A stretch of 64,000 bases of DNA from Enterococcus faecalis 13-SD-W-01 (GTDB lineage: Bacteria > Bacillota > Bacilli > Lactobacillales > Enterococcaceae): the NCBI GenBank assembly GCA_000415185.1, contig KE351647.1, positions 44,344-108,343 of the forward strand, written 5' to 3'. The translations under genes and the position numbers were made by a program. This document shows positions 17,717 to 26,609 of the stretch, in pieces. The notes beneath the pieces are model-generated. The model made no database searches, was not told the DNA's origin, and saw only the letters and a list, made by a program, of their open reading frames with translations. The stretch's first letter is position 1. Each line of letters starts with the position of its first letter.

Positions 17717-17731
17717 ATGATAACGCTTACA
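17717..17731 (-). promoter_or_regulatory. cre (CcpA) site upstream of kbl
   Basis: ATGATAACGCTTACA matches the cre consensus WTGNAANCGNWNNCW at all but one fixed position. It overlaps a possible minus-strand -35 (TTGTAA) with a TAGACT -10 17 bp further on. Confidence 0.55.
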
Positions 17732-18058
17732 ATAAATTGATTTAACATCTTTTTAAATTATAATAATCAACCATAACTTTTTAATTGGATTTTTTTAATA
17801 ACATATACGAAATCAGCCCGTAAAAGAAAACGCTTACCAAATCGAATATTTTTTTATTATCTATTTTTTCACAAACAATTTGGAAACAATAAGATATTCT
17901 TCTTTTTTACTTGCTGTTTTCAAAATCGAATGTTTTTTTGCTTGTTCAAAAAGACACAATTTTTATCAAAAAATATTTTTACAATCTGTCTATACCAAAA
18001 AAATCAATTATGCCGTTTTTTCATTTAGAGTTTTCTTAAATTAAAATGATTTCATGAA

Positions 18059-18100
18059 GAAAAAGCCGAAAACGGATTGTTTATCCATTTTCGGCTTTTC
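18059..18100. terminator. Bidirectional terminator
   Basis: AAAAGCCGAAAACGGAT pairs with ATCCATTTTCGGCTTTT, with one mismatch. It follows the stop of the minus-strand 110-residue gene. Confidence 0.75.
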
Positions 18101-18112
18101 AATTATAAATTT

Positions 18113-18445
18113 TTAAATCAATGTCAAAAGAGATGTACCAATTTTTTCGTCCACGTGCATCAGATTTTCCAGATAAGATTGCTTGTACTCTTCTTCAATC
18201 GTATCGATTACTTGTTCAGAAGAAGAATGGGTCCACAAATCTGGGTGATCCAAATAAAACAGCAGCAATCGGCAACGTTCCTCGATTCCGTGAAGCTCTT
18301 GCAGGATATCCCGAAAAGAATCACTGGAAATCGCAGAAATGAGCTGTTCTGCACGCTCTGCTAAATCAGAATAATACTTTTCAAACACTTGGTCCACTTG
18401 CATTTCATATTTCTCTGTCAGTACATAGTTCCATAAATAACACAT
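18113..18445 (-). CDS. Conserved-looking hypothetical protein, all-helical
   Basis: A 110-residue soluble acidic protein I do not recognise. It has no signal peptide or membrane segment and is predicted by eye to be helical throughout (QVDQVFEKYYSDLAERAEQLIS, HGIEERCRLLLFYLDHPDLW). The ATG follows a canonical AAAGGAG site 5 nt away and a strong terminator follows, so it is very likely expressed as a single-gene unit. No functional inference is possible from the neighbours. Confidence 0.65.
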   Translation of the reverse strand: MCYLWNYVLTEKYEMQVDQVFEKYYSDLAERAEQLISAISSDSFRDILQELHGIEERCRLLLFYLDHPDLWTHSSSEQVIDTIEEEYKQSYLENLMHVDEKIGTSLLTLI

Positions 18446-18781
18446 AGTTACTCCTTTGAATTACTAATAAGAAATTTTTTGACGATAAGCTGTCATTTAT
18501 TACTAGTATACATGAAAACCTTATCATAGAGTAATACAAATAATAAAAATGTTATGTAAAAAATACATTTTCTTAAACAGACAAGTGGTACTATTATGCG
18601 AAACCATTTAAATAACTCGTTTTATATCAATACAAGCGTACATTTACCCGTAATTACCCCTTATAAAAAATAACTATTTCGTTATAGAATATATAAGTTA
18701 CAAATAAAAAAATCCCTATTTCTTGATTTACTCATCAAAAAGCAGAGATCCTCCAAATCAAAATTTCAATTCTTTTTTTAC
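18446..18781. other. AT-rich intergenic region
   Basis: About 335 bases of AT-rich sequence between two minus-strand genes. It should contain the promoter of the 110-residue gene. I see no convincing gene, hairpin or operator. Confidence 0.5.
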
Positions 18782-19123
18782 TTAATCTAACTGATTTATT
18801 ATTGAGCTTACCAACAAGAAAAAAACTACGAGATACAGTATCAAAACAGCTATTGTTATAATAAATGCCACAAATCCTGCACGATTCCAGGTTTTTTGTA
18901 TAGCTAAAAATGTTTCGATATCTTGATATTCCCCTTTTTGCCATGCCCATTCGTTCCCTTTGAATCCGCATACAAAAACCCATACGATGTTAAAAATCGG
19001 AATCAAACAAAAAAGCGGCAGATATGATTTGTTTCCGATCCCCCACACAATATTGTACATAAATGCGCCCCAATTCCAGCCTTTTATTTCTTGCGGGATG
19101 AATTCCATTGATTGTTCCTCCAT
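18782..19123 (-). CDS. Small integral membrane protein
   Basis: A protein of about 113 residues with an N-terminal WNWGAFMYNIVWGIGN motif and three hydrophobic spans (LPLFCLIPIFNIVWVFVCGF around 38-57, and a long C-terminal span IITIAVLILYLVVFFLLVSSII). The WNWGAFxxNxxWGIGN segment is seen in small Firmicute membrane proteins of unknown function. Three in-frame starts are possible (a GTG at 19132, ATG at 19123, ATG at 19108). I chose 19123 for its distance from AAAGGAG; 19108 also has an internal GGAGG at 8 nt. Confidence 0.65.
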   Translation of the reverse strand: MEEQSMEFIPQEIKGWNWGAFMYNIVWGIGNKSYLPLFCLIPIFNIVWVFVCGFKGNEWAWQKGEYQDIETFLAIQKTWNRAGFVAFIITIAVLILYLVVFFLLVSSIINQLD

Positions 19124-19353
19124 CAGCTTCACGCTCCTTTCTATAAAGATTATTTTATCAAACCAACATTAAAAGAGGCTAATCTTCTATAGAAAAAATG
19201 GGGAAGATTTATGTGAGGAAAAAGTAAGTGTTTTTTTTATCTTGAAACAATAAGCATGAAAAAGTTATTGTGTTATATATCAGCTTTTACCTTTTTTTCG
19301 TAGTAGCAAGTCTGTTTTATAGAAGATATAATTAAGAAAAGGAGGTCTTGGAT

Positions 19354-20067
19354 ATGTTAAAAGTTGCTTTGTGTGATGACGTTCCGCAAATGGCTGAAGC
19401 TGTTGAAAAATTGCTGTACGAATATGACCCGATGCTTTTTGATTCGCATGTGTATTATCATTCAACAAAATTGAAAGATCAAATACACCAAACTTCTTTC
19501 GATTTATACATACTTGATATCGAGATGCCTCATTATGACGGTTTGACGATTGCAAAAGAAATAAGAAAAAACGATTTGAATGTACCAATCGTTTTTTTGA
19601 CAAACTACAAAGAATACATGGAAGATGTTTTTAGTATCCACACATTTGACTATGTTATCAAACCAATCAACAAAGAACGTTTTTTCTTGTTGCTAGACCG
19701 CATCACTAAATACCTGTCTGCCTCCCGCCACCTCTTCAGCTTTGTTGAAAATAAATCTTTTTTCAAAATCCAAGCAAATGATATCGTTTATTTTGAAAAA
19801 AATCGACGGCAAGTTTTTATTCACTCTACCCGCGATACTCATTCGTCATACATGTCTACCCAAGAAATCGTAAAACAACTTAATCATCATTTTGTTCAAA
19901 TCCATGCATCCTACATCATCAATCTGAACTATATTCGGGAAATCGGAAAAAATTATATCGTTCTGAAAAATACTGTTAATGAACACATTGAACTTCCTAT
20001 CAGCAGAAAATTCAAAGAACAAGCTTTAAAAAAAATACTTATGACTACAAGGGAAAAACTATCATGA
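19354..20067 (+). CDS. LytTR-family response regulator
   Basis: A 237-residue two-component response regulator. The receiver domain (about 1-120) has the acidic pocket CDDV at 7-10, the phospho-acceptor Asp55 in YILDIEMPHYDG, Thr in FLTNY, and Lys in VIKPI. The C-terminal LytTR DNA-binding domain (about 140-237) contains VYFEKNRRQVFIH and FVQIHASYIINLNYIREI. The ATG is 8 nt after AAAGGAGG. It overlaps the following sensor kinase by 4 bp. LytTR regulators such as AgrA and FsrA commonly control secreted peptide, bacteriocin or surface genes. Confidence 0.93.
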   Translation: MLKVALCDDVPQMAEAVEKLLYEYDPMLFDSHVYYHSTKLKDQIHQTSFDLYILDIEMPHYDGLTIAKEIRKNDLNVPIVFLTNYKEYMEDVFSIHTFDYVIKPINKERFFLLLDRITKYLSASRHLFSFVENKSFFKIQANDIVYFEKNRRQVFIHSTRDTHSSYMSTQEIVKQLNHHFVQIHASYIINLNYIREIGKNYIVLKNTVNEHIELPISRKFKEQALKKILMTTREKLS

Positions 20068-21368
20068 TCAATCTATTGATTCGTGCAGGCAGTCTAATAG
20101 CTTATGCTTTTTTACTTGAATACTTTTTTTCGGGCTGGACAACTGAGAAAATTCGCGTCAAACTTTACAGCAGTCTGATTCTTTTGATTATTGTTCTTAA
20201 CATTTTTTCAAATTTTTTATTTACAGATACTGTCACGCCTTATGCCAATCTCATATCAAGTATTCTTTTGATTTTAATAACTGCTAAAAAGCATTACTTA
20301 CCCAATATAGAAACGTTTTTTTGGACAGCTGCATTAATTGCGGTAAATCTAGCATGTGAGTTTTTTTCTCTTTATATCTTACAAATGTTCTTACCTGAAT
20401 ATACAGATATCACTAATCAAAGATTTATCATTTTATCTACAAGTATTTCCTTTTTGCTTGGCATTCTTGCCCTATTGTGTATCAAGTTTTATTTTTTTAA
20501 TAAAGCAACTGTATATTATCCGCTTAATCTTATCTCTTTGATTTCTCTATCCATATTTCCAATTATTTCAATCAGTATGTTATTTGTTTTTTTACTAGAA
20601 AAAACAGAAACACCGTTGAATAAGCAGCTGATTGAATTTTTTATAACGACCGGGACGATTTTCTTAAGCATCTGCGCTCTTTTTCTTTACGATAACTTAT
20701 CCAAATACCTCAAGAAAATCGCAGTCATTTCTCTTCAAAATAAAGCTTTAGACGCAGAAATCAAATACTTTGAAGAAGTGAAAAAAAATCAGCTTGCCTT
20801 AAAAGAACTTCGGCACGATCTGAGAAACCATTCCATCGTCCTCTTAGCATTGCTCCAAGAAAATAAGCTAAAAGAAGCCACCAGATTTTTACAAGAAAGT
20901 ATGTCAATCTCGGAACCAAAAACTGATTTTTACACATCAGACAATATTTTGAATTATTTATTAAATGAAAAAAAGATAACAGCACAGAAAAAAATGATCG
21001 CTTTTGATATCCACGTATTTTTATCGGAAAAGACCAGCATAGATAGTAATATACTCGCTATTATTATTGGTAATTTGACTGATAATGCTTTGGAAGCATG
21101 CTCACGGATTAATGGAAAAGAACGTTCAATTTCCCTTATCATCAAACAAATAAAAAATGACCTGTTGATTGATATCTGCAATACTTTTGATCCAGATGAA
21201 AAAAATAATCGAAAAATTAGACAAACAGAAGGAATCGGCCTGCGAAATATCCAGGCCTTAGTCCAAAAGCCCGGCGGAGTATATAACAATTGGACAGAAG
21301 GAAATTCATATTATACCAGTATTGTTTTATTCAATATTTACACACCAGCTGATCATTCTTTTCATTAG
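20064..21368 (+). CDS. GHKL sensor histidine kinase (AgrC/FsrC type)
   Basis: A 434-residue sensor kinase with six to seven N-terminal transmembrane helices (residues 1-215), a helical linker, the phospho-acceptor His251 in ELRHDLRNH, and a C-terminal GHKL ATPase. The N box is IIIGNLTDNALEA and the G box is EGIGLRNIQALV. This layout is that of peptide-sensing kinases of the AgrC family. It is coupled to the response regulator by an ATGA overlap. No convincing pheromone precursor was found beside it, so the signal is unknown. The genes end convergently with a two-ABC-transporter operon, a plausible target. Confidence 0.92.
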   Translation: MINLLIRAGSLIAYAFLLEYFFSGWTTEKIRVKLYSSLILLIIVLNIFSNFLFTDTVTPYANLISSILLILITAKKHYLPNIETFFWTAALIAVNLACEFFSLYILQMFLPEYTDITNQRFIILSTSISFLLGILALLCIKFYFFNKATVYYPLNLISLISLSIFPIISISMLFVFLLEKTETPLNKQLIEFFITTGTIFLSICALFLYDNLSKYLKKIAVISLQNKALDAEIKYFEEVKKNQLALKELRHDLRNHSIVLLALLQENKLKEATRFLQESMSISEPKTDFYTSDNILNYLLNEKKITAQKKMIAFDIHVFLSEKTSIDSNILAIIIGNLTDNALEACSRINGKERSISLIIKQIKNDLLIDICNTFDPDEKNNRKIRQTEGIGLRNIQALVQKPGGVYNNWTEGNSYYTSIVLFNIYTPADHSFH

Positions 21369-21374
21369 TGAATA

Positions 21375-22103
21375 TTAAATATCCATTTCATCGATTCGTT
21401 TAGAAAAACGCAAGAGAAATAGTAAACATCCTACACTAAAAATCAGGTAAACAATCAAAAGAGTGCCCGGTATTTCAATTGCCCCAACAGCAAACAAATT
21501 TGAAACAATCACTATGCTTAAAACTGAAGCAACGAGTACAGCCGTCTCAGATTGACGCCATATGGCAATGACAGATGAAAAAGAAATAACAGTTACTGTG
21601 AGCAACACAACAGCCAAACAAATCACTATCCCCAAAAAAAATTGTAAAAAAAGCGTGCCTGTGTTCAATTTTAAAAGAAAACCCAAACATACTGATAAAA
21701 AAAGACCGCTGTTCATTCCCAAAAAAATACCTGCAGCAACTACAACTAGAAAAGCAGCCATTTTCATAATAAATAGGTTGCTTCTCTTGATTGGAAATAA
21801 AAAAATTCGAGATCTCTGATTCCCTATGTAAAAACGAATGACTTTTTTTCTTATAAAAATAGAACCTGTAACCGACAAAATACACATAGTAATCGTACTT
21901 GCCAGAGCAAATACTGTCTGAAATTCCTTCAAAAAAAGTTCTTCTGGATCTAATTTACCGACCAGCCCAAAAAACAAAAAAGCAGATACTTGGGAAGATA
22001 CAGTCGTTAAAAATATACAGAGAAACAACTTATTTAATTTCTCTTTTTCATAGGCGAAGATCGAAAGATGCTGTTTGATGTTTTGACCTTTTTTGCTTTT
22101 CAT
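21375..22103 (-). CDS. ABC transporter permease (ABC-2 type)
   Basis: A 242-residue membrane protein with about six hydrophobic spans, starting after a basic N terminus (MKSKKGQNIKQHLSIFAYEKEKLNKLF). No motif allows naming of the substrate. It is the last gene of a four-gene operon of two ATPase/permease pairs, and its start overlaps the end of the preceding ATPase gene by 56 nt. It most likely pairs with that ATPase. Confidence 0.75.
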   Translation of the reverse strand: MKSKKGQNIKQHLSIFAYEKEKLNKLFLCIFLTTVSSQVSAFLFFGLVGKLDPEELFLKEFQTVFALASTITMCILSVTGSIFIRKKVIRFYIGNQRSRIFLFPIKRSNLFIMKMAAFLVVVAAGIFLGMNSGLFLSVCLGFLLKLNTGTLFLQFFLGIVICLAVVLLTVTVISFSSVIAIWRQSETAVLVASVLSIVIVSNLFAVGAIEIPGTLLIVYLIFSVGCLLFLLRFSKRIDEMDI

Positions 22104-22782
22104 AATATCCCTTTAATCCTTTAGTAAAATTGTGCTGAATCTCTTGGATCGTACATATATCCTTTACTTTTCCATCTTTAATAAAAATCACTTCATCAAT
22201 CACTGTTTCTAAATCTGCTAAATCGTGGCCGCTGATGATCATCACTCGGTTCATTGAATTTTTCTTGATAAATTCAATGAACAACATTTTCCCATCTGGA
22301 TCTAAACCATTAAAAGGCTCATCTAACAACACCAAAGAGGGCTCATGCAACATGGAAAGACCAAACAAAAATCGCTGTTTCATTCCTAGGGATAATTTTC
22401 CAAAACGTATTTCTTTGTTCAAATTTAACCCTACACTAGACAATAATTCTTGCAAAGATACCGCATTTTTTACACCATAGTAAAATACGTGATCTTTATA
22501 CAATTCATTCAGCGTAAAGTTTTCCAAGCTATCTATATTGGTAAAATTTGCACCTATATTTTTTAGTATTTTTTCTGGATCATTTAACTTCGGATCCGCG
22601 AAATCTATATTGCCGCCATCTGGAATCAATAAACCACATAGGCATTTTAGAAAAGTTGTTTTTCCAGCTCCATTCGATCCAGTTAAACCATATATTTTCC
22701 CATTTTCAAATTCCAAATATTTTATATCAAGGCAAAATCCCGCTTCTATGTTTTTGACAAGCTCACTGATCTTCAAAATTTT
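22048..22782 (-). CDS. ABC transporter ATP-binding protein
   Basis: A 244-residue ATPase with Walker A GSNGAGKTT (about residues 36-44), the signature LSLGMKQRF and Walker B LVLLDEPFNGLDPDG, and an H-loop ISGHD. The signature differs from the usual LSGGQ, as is common in small ABC-2 exporters linked to bacteriocin immunity or peptide export. The start was put at the ATG 9 nt after the preceding stop; an upstream in-frame ATG would overlap the permease by more than 50 nt. Partner permease is the next gene. Confidence 0.85.
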   Translation of the reverse strand, partial: KILKISELVKNIEAGFCLDIKYLEFENGKIYGLTGSNGAGKTTFLKCLCGLLIPDGGNIDFADPKLNDPEKILKNIGANFTNIDSLENFTLNELYKDHVFYYGVKNAVSLQELLSSVGLNLNKEIRFGKLSLGMKQRFLFGLSMLHEPSLVLLDEPFNGLDPDGKMLFIEFIKKNSMNRVMIISGHDLADLETVIDEVIFIKDGKVKDICTIQEIQHNFTKGLKGYYEKQKRSKHQTASFDLRL

Positions 22783-22793
22783 CATTCTGCTTA

Positions 22794-23567
22794 CTAATCC
22801 CTTCTCGATAATGCCCAAAGCGACAAGAGACACATCATTACTGTCCAAGAAAATACCACAAAGATATCTCGATACAGAATTTCTTCCATCTGAAAAAAAG
22901 AGCCTCTTATCAAATTACTTGTAGGTATGAACGGCAAAAAGTTATAAATGTATTGCATCCATTCAGGAAGTCTTTCAGCAGGATAAGTAATTGGAGAAAA
23001 CAACAAACCGCCAATCATAATTACTTGAGTAACAAGTCCGACTGCATTGGGCGATAACCAATAAGCAATAGCGAATCCAATCGAAATCATTGCTGTTTGT
23101 GTCAATATCAAGAGAATAACACCTGATAGTGAAACTCTTACAGCTATCCCAAAACGAATATAAGAGGCTAAAAAAGACATTAATACCCCTGGGAGTGAAG
23201 CTGCTCCCCATATAAAAAAGTCAGCCAATAATATATTTACTCTACTGACTGGTAAAGTTTTCTGGTATTGTACGACACCGTCTTGCTTCGCTGTATTTAT
23301 AATTTGAGCTGCCAACACACAGCCTACAGCAATAATCCCTAACGTTGCGGCACCTGATGATAAATAAATAGAAGTTACGTGGTCAATATCCGGGATCAAT
23401 AACGCTAACCCATAAACAATTGCAAAAGAAAGTACTGCCTGCATCACTGTGAACACTGGGAGCAATGTCTTATGCCGCAGCAAACTCCATTTAATGAGTG
23501 CCCCCAATTGTGAAAGTGTGTTAGATTTAGGTACACTTTCTATATATAAATTTGAATTATCCTTCAT
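22794..23567 (-). CDS. ABC transporter permease (ABC-2 type)
   Basis: A 257-residue membrane protein with six hydrophobic spans. The TAKQDGVVQYQKTLPVSR loop and the FSPITYPAERLPEWMQYIYNFLPFIPTSNLIR segment are typical of ABC-2 permeases such as those of the NodJ/drug-exporter group. The start overlaps the stop region of the upstream ATPase gene (GAATGAAGGATAA), so the two are coupled. The start was chosen for the GGAGAG site 9 nt before the ATG. Confidence 0.85.
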   Translation of the reverse strand: MKDNSNLYIESVPKSNTLSQLGALIKWSLLRHKTLLPVFTVMQAVLSFAIVYGLALLIPDIDHVTSIYLSSGAATLGIIAVGCVLAAQIINTAKQDGVVQYQKTLPVSRVNILLADFFIWGAASLPGVLMSFLASYIRFGIAVRVSLSGVILLILTQTAMISIGFAIAYWLSPNAVGLVTQVIMIGGLLFSPITYPAERLPEWMQYIYNFLPFIPTSNLIRGSFFQMEEILYRDIFVVFSWTVMMCLLSLWALSRRD

Positions 23568-24474
23568 TCGTCCACTCTCCGTATACATCAACTAGCGACT
23601 TCGGCGAAAGTCTGTAATTCATGATCTTTTTTTCTAAAATCCCTTCATTGATCCAATTGATTGCTCCAATGATTTGTTCATATTCTAGTTCAAATTCATA
23701 ACGTAATTCTTCTTGGATACAATGAGAAGATACAGCTTCAGGAAAATCATCTGGATTCATCAATGTGTTGGCAAATACTGTAAGCTGGTTTGCCACTTGT
23801 CTTTGGTTAGCTACGTATTCATCTTTTATTAATTTTCCTTTTTCTAAAACCAAGTATCGATCTGCGTATTGCTCTACTTCAAGTAAATTATGTGTTACTA
23901 CTAAAACAATATGTCCTTTCCCAGCCAATTTTCTTAAATATTTCCAAATGATTTGGCGACGAACAGGATCTACATCATTCGTAGGTTCATCTAACAAAAG
24001 GATTGGCGGTGCTGCCGCCACTGACATAGCAAACGATGTCAATCTTTGTAATCCTCCAGAAAGTTTTTGTCCTGGATTGTCCGCCCATTCAGTGATTTTC
24101 AAAGCTTCCATAACCTCATTTGTGTATTGAAGGATATCTGCCCTATCCAACCCTCTGATTCGTAATATTGATTCAATTGATTGACGCATAGTCACGCCAT
24201 TTAACGGTGCATGAAACTGAGGCATCATCGCAACTGTTTTTCTGGCGAATGTTGGATTTTGTGTGAAAGAAACCCCTTCATACGTAATGGATCCATTTGT
24301 TGGTTTTGTCATTCCGATGATCTGCTTCAGTAATGTCGTTTTTCCAGCACCATTATGCCCTGTGATAGCAGTTATTTCTCCCGCATAAAATGCTGTATCA
24401 ATAGAATGATTAGCAAATATATCTGTCTTTTTGTATCTTTTGCTTAAAGAATATAGTTGCAGTTTTGTGCCCAT
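23557..24474 (-). CDS. ABC transporter ATP-binding protein
   Basis: A 305-residue ATPase of the CcmA/NatA type. Walker A is GHNGAGKTT (about 39-47), the signature is LSGGLQRL, Walker B is ILLLDEPTNDVDP and the H-loop is VTHNLLEVE, followed by a C-terminal extension of about 90 residues. It is the first gene of the operon. Upstream on the minus strand a TATAGT -10-like element lacks a clear -35, as expected for an activator-dependent promoter. Control by the neighbouring LytTR system is a guess from position. Confidence 0.88.
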   Translation of the reverse strand: MGTKLQLYSLSKRYKKTDIFANHSIDTAFYAGEITAITGHNGAGKTTLLKQIIGMTKPTNGSITYEGVSFTQNPTFARKTVAMMPQFHAPLNGVTMRQSIESILRIRGLDRADILQYTNEVMEALKITEWADNPGQKLSGGLQRLTSFAMSVAAAPPILLLDEPTNDVDPVRRQIIWKYLRKLAGKGHIVLVVTHNLLEVEQYADRYLVLEKGKLIKDEYVANQRQVANQLTVFANTLMNPDDFPEAVSSHCIQEELRYEFELEYEQIIGAINWINEGILEKKIMNYRLSPKSLVDVYGEWTNEG

Positions 24475-24618
24475 TTTCCTTTCCTCCCTACTTTGTTATC
24501 ACCTGAATGATGGGGATGATCCAGATATTTTCAACTATACCTTCATTTCACGCTGAAAAATTTTTTATGTAACAAATTCCTTTCTGGACGTAATAAGTAA
24601 CGGTTTCCAGAAAACACC

Positions 24619-24644
24619 AAAACCCCCGCTTCTTCAAGCGGGGG
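24619..24644 (-). repeat. Terminator hairpin, left copy of a 26-bp direct repeat
   Basis: CCCCCGCTT (24623-24631), loop CTTC, AAGCGGGGG (24636-24644), with AAAA before it, which gives a T-run on the minus strand. The 26 bases are identical, in the same orientation, to 27014-27039, the rplT terminator. It can end transcription of the Nudix gene. The duplication brackets the 2.4-kb Nudix/Abi segment. Confidence 0.85.
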
Positions 24645-24772
24645 ATAAAAGATGTGGGCATAGTAGTAAGTAAAATCACTGTATTTTTTTGAATTCAATC
24701 ATATATTTTCCTATTTGATATTATCTTTTCACATTGCATCCAAAATAAAATATTAACAATTCCATGTGACTG

Positions 24773-25180
24773 TCATTTCCATTGAGTAGTCTTTTCACAC
24801 AAAATATCGTTTTCATTTAAATAATCAAATAACGGATCTAACCCAGGGGAAAAATTCACAAGTTTTAAATCATCAATAAATTGGATACCTTTAATTTTAT
24901 TTGGTTCATTAAGCGTTGGTTTGCCTTCTGTTAGGTTCACAAAATAAAAATGAGCGCCCCACTCAATACCATTAAAAATCAAATCACCACTATAAATTTC
25001 TTCTAAGTCTGAAATTTCTAAGGCAATTTCTTCTTTCACCTCACGAATTGCACAATAAATCGCATTTTCTCCGATTTCTTGCTTTCCTCCTGGAAGGTTC
25101 CACATCCCTTCTCTGTCTCTTAAGACAAGAATATCTCCTGACATATCTTTAATAAATACTCTAGAAAATTCTTTCTTCAT
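24773..25180 (-). CDS. Nudix hydrolase (MutT-like)
   Basis: A 135-residue protein with a complete Nudix box, GGKQEIGENAIYCAIREVKEEI, matching Gx5Ex7REUxEExGU except that the final Gly is Ala (about residues 31-53). The fold is the usual alpha/beta Nudix domain, and a C-terminal extension of about 40 residues completes it. Nudix enzymes hydrolyse nucleoside diphosphate derivatives; substrate unknown. The start is the ATG 8 nt after AAAGAG; an ATG six codons upstream is an alternative. It lies within an AT-rich cassette bounded by two terminator repeats. Confidence 0.85.
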   Translation of the reverse strand: MKKEFSRVFIKDMSGDILVLRDREGMWNLPGGKQEIGENAIYCAIREVKEEIALEISDLEEIYSGDLIFNGIEWGAHFYFVNLTEGKPTLNEPNKIKGIQFIDDLKLVNFSPGLDPLFDYLNENDILCEKTTQWK

Positions 25181-25198
25181 CGAATCAGCTCTTTCCAT

Positions 25199-25622
25199 TT
25201 TATTTATAATTAACTTATTATTAACAGTTATTGATACAACATATCTACTTATAGGGACTTCTTTTTAAACTTTAATATTGATCCTAGGAGTGACAGAGTA
25301 TAAATCACTATATCTGTAGATATTAAGCACGTTTGCAAAAAGCTTACTTCCATTCCAGAAACTAAAAAGACCGAAATAATTGGTACTTTGGTCCAAAGCA
25401 TTTTTATACTATTTGTTTTTCCCACATTTTAAAACACAAAAAATAAAAAAGCTTACTAGGGATTAACAGGAACAAATCTCTAGTAAACTTTTTTAATTTA
25501 TGCCATAACGCCTAATTCACAAAATTTATTTTGCTCCTTAGTACGCAGTGTCTATGGGCTATAACCGACACCTTTCCTTTGTATATTCATCATAGCATAA
25601 TAAAATGTCTTTTGGAAGAATT
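25199..25622. other. Intergenic region inside the Nudix/Abi cassette
   Basis: About 420 AT-rich bases. A bidirectional terminator lies at 25445-25494. The rest has small palindromes such as GGTACTTTGGTCCAAAG (about 25390) but no gene that I can support. Confidence 0.5.
25445..25494. terminator. Bidirectional terminator after the Abi gene
   Basis: AAAAAAGCTTACTAGGGATT and AAATCTCTAGTAAACTTTTTT pair with few mismatches around a 9-nt loop, with A- and T-runs on the outside. Confidence 0.75.
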
Positions 25623-26609
25623 TTAAATGCTGTTTAGTGATTTAGATAAAAACAAAAAAATATTTTTCATTTTATTATGTTTTGAGTAATGCTTTTTATT
25701 TAATTTCGCACGATGAATAAAGCTTTTTATTTCTTTTCTTCTGGCAAAAATCATTTTTTCACTTTCGATATATTCTTTATATAAGATAATTAAACAAAAA
25801 ATATCATGAATTTTAGTGTGCCCTAACAAATTATTATATAATGATATTTCTTTTTTGCTAACATTCTTATTAATTTTATATTTTGTAAGAAAACCTTTTA
25901 CATTAGACGAAACCACAAGACTACCTGAGTGCTTTTTATCCGCAATATTCATTAATATAGGACGATTATGAGAAGATGCATTTCGAATGCGTTTTATCAT
26001 AATCAGTAATTCTTCAGCTGTTTTATAATAAGCATAATTATTTTTCTGCTTAGCAACATAAAATTCAATAAAGTCTATTAACTGTCCGAAAGTTAACTTT
26101 TCTATTAAGACCCATATTGGAACAGAGGTGCTATTAAAGTATTTCTTTGACAGTTGATAATCATAATCATTAGGATCATATACATTGTATATCGTTCTTT
26201 TTAAAATCGATTTATATTTCCCATATGCCTTCCCTTGTTGTTTTTTTAAATTAAATTTAGCTTTTTCAAATGTATCAAATTCATTGACAATAGCGTATCC
26301 ATCTTCAGTACTATTTGTTATATCTTTAATTAAATTCTTTTTTAAACTATGTTCTATGTCTAAACATAGTTTATTAAATAAATGCCTCATCCTCATATCT
26401 ATTATTGATAAATCGTATAGATGAAAAAAGTCTAAATCAATGTATTTATTGTTGTTATCTTTTCTAAAATTCCTCTTATAACAGGTAATTTTATAATAAA
26501 AATTTGTATTCTCAAGTATATTTTGCGCCTCAGCAACCGATAAAATATTACAGCTAATATTTTTATCATTTATTAAGTATGGGAGTTGGTCAGATAGATT
26601 TAGTTTCAT
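25623..26609 (-). CDS. Abi_2 family protein (AbiD/F-like) with HEPN motif
   Basis: A 328-residue protein of the Abi_2 (AbiD/AbiF) abortive-infection family. Family hallmarks are FYYKITCYKRNF near the N terminus, FFHLYDLSIIDMRMR followed by LDIEHSLKK, PIWVLIEKLTFGQLIDF, and IRNASSHNRPIL. The last contains the R-x4-H pattern of HEPN ribonucleases (Arg209, His214). The start is the ATG 6 nt after GGGGA; a TTG four codons upstream is less likely. The gene is much more AT-rich than the flanking core genes, and it sits in a cassette bounded by duplicated terminators, both signs of acquisition. A phage-defence role is inferred from the family. Confidence 0.88.
   Translation of the reverse strand: MKLNLSDQLPYLINDKNISCNILSVAEAQNILENTNFYYKITCYKRNFRKDNNNKYIDLDFFHLYDLSIIDMRMRHLFNKLCLDIEHSLKKNLIKDITNSTEDGYAIVNEFDTFEKAKFNLKKQQGKAYGKYKSILKRTIYNVYDPNDYDYQLSKKYFNSTSVPIWVLIEKLTFGQLIDFIEFYVAKQKNNYAYYKTAEELLIMIKRIRNASSHNRPILMNIADKKHSGSLVVSSNVKGFLTKYKINKNVSKKEISLYNNLLGHTKIHDIFCLIILYKEYIESEKMIFARRKEIKSFIHRAKLNKKHYSKHNKMKNIFLFLSKSLNSI

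Larger units (their letters stand above)
17639..18112. other. AT-rich intergenic region upstream of kbl
   Basis: This region of about 470 bases contains the kbl promoter area, a cre-like site at 17717-17731, a weaker cre-like core AAAACGCTTACC at about 17825-17836, and a bidirectional terminator at 18059-18100. I see no gene in it. Confidence 0.6.

Noticed and set aside
17825..17836. Second cre site upstream of kbl
   Set aside because: Core resembles cre but two fixed positions fail; mentioned only within the intergenic entry.
18597..18674. 25-residue plus-strand frame in the intergenic region
   Set aside because: No SD and no coding-like composition; a chance frame in AT-rich DNA.
19256..19303. 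15-residue peptide MKKLLCYISAFTFFS as a pheromone for the adjacent two-component system
   Set aside because: No SD, and it lies upstream of the likely promoter of the response regulator, so it would not be cotranscribed. Too short to judge.
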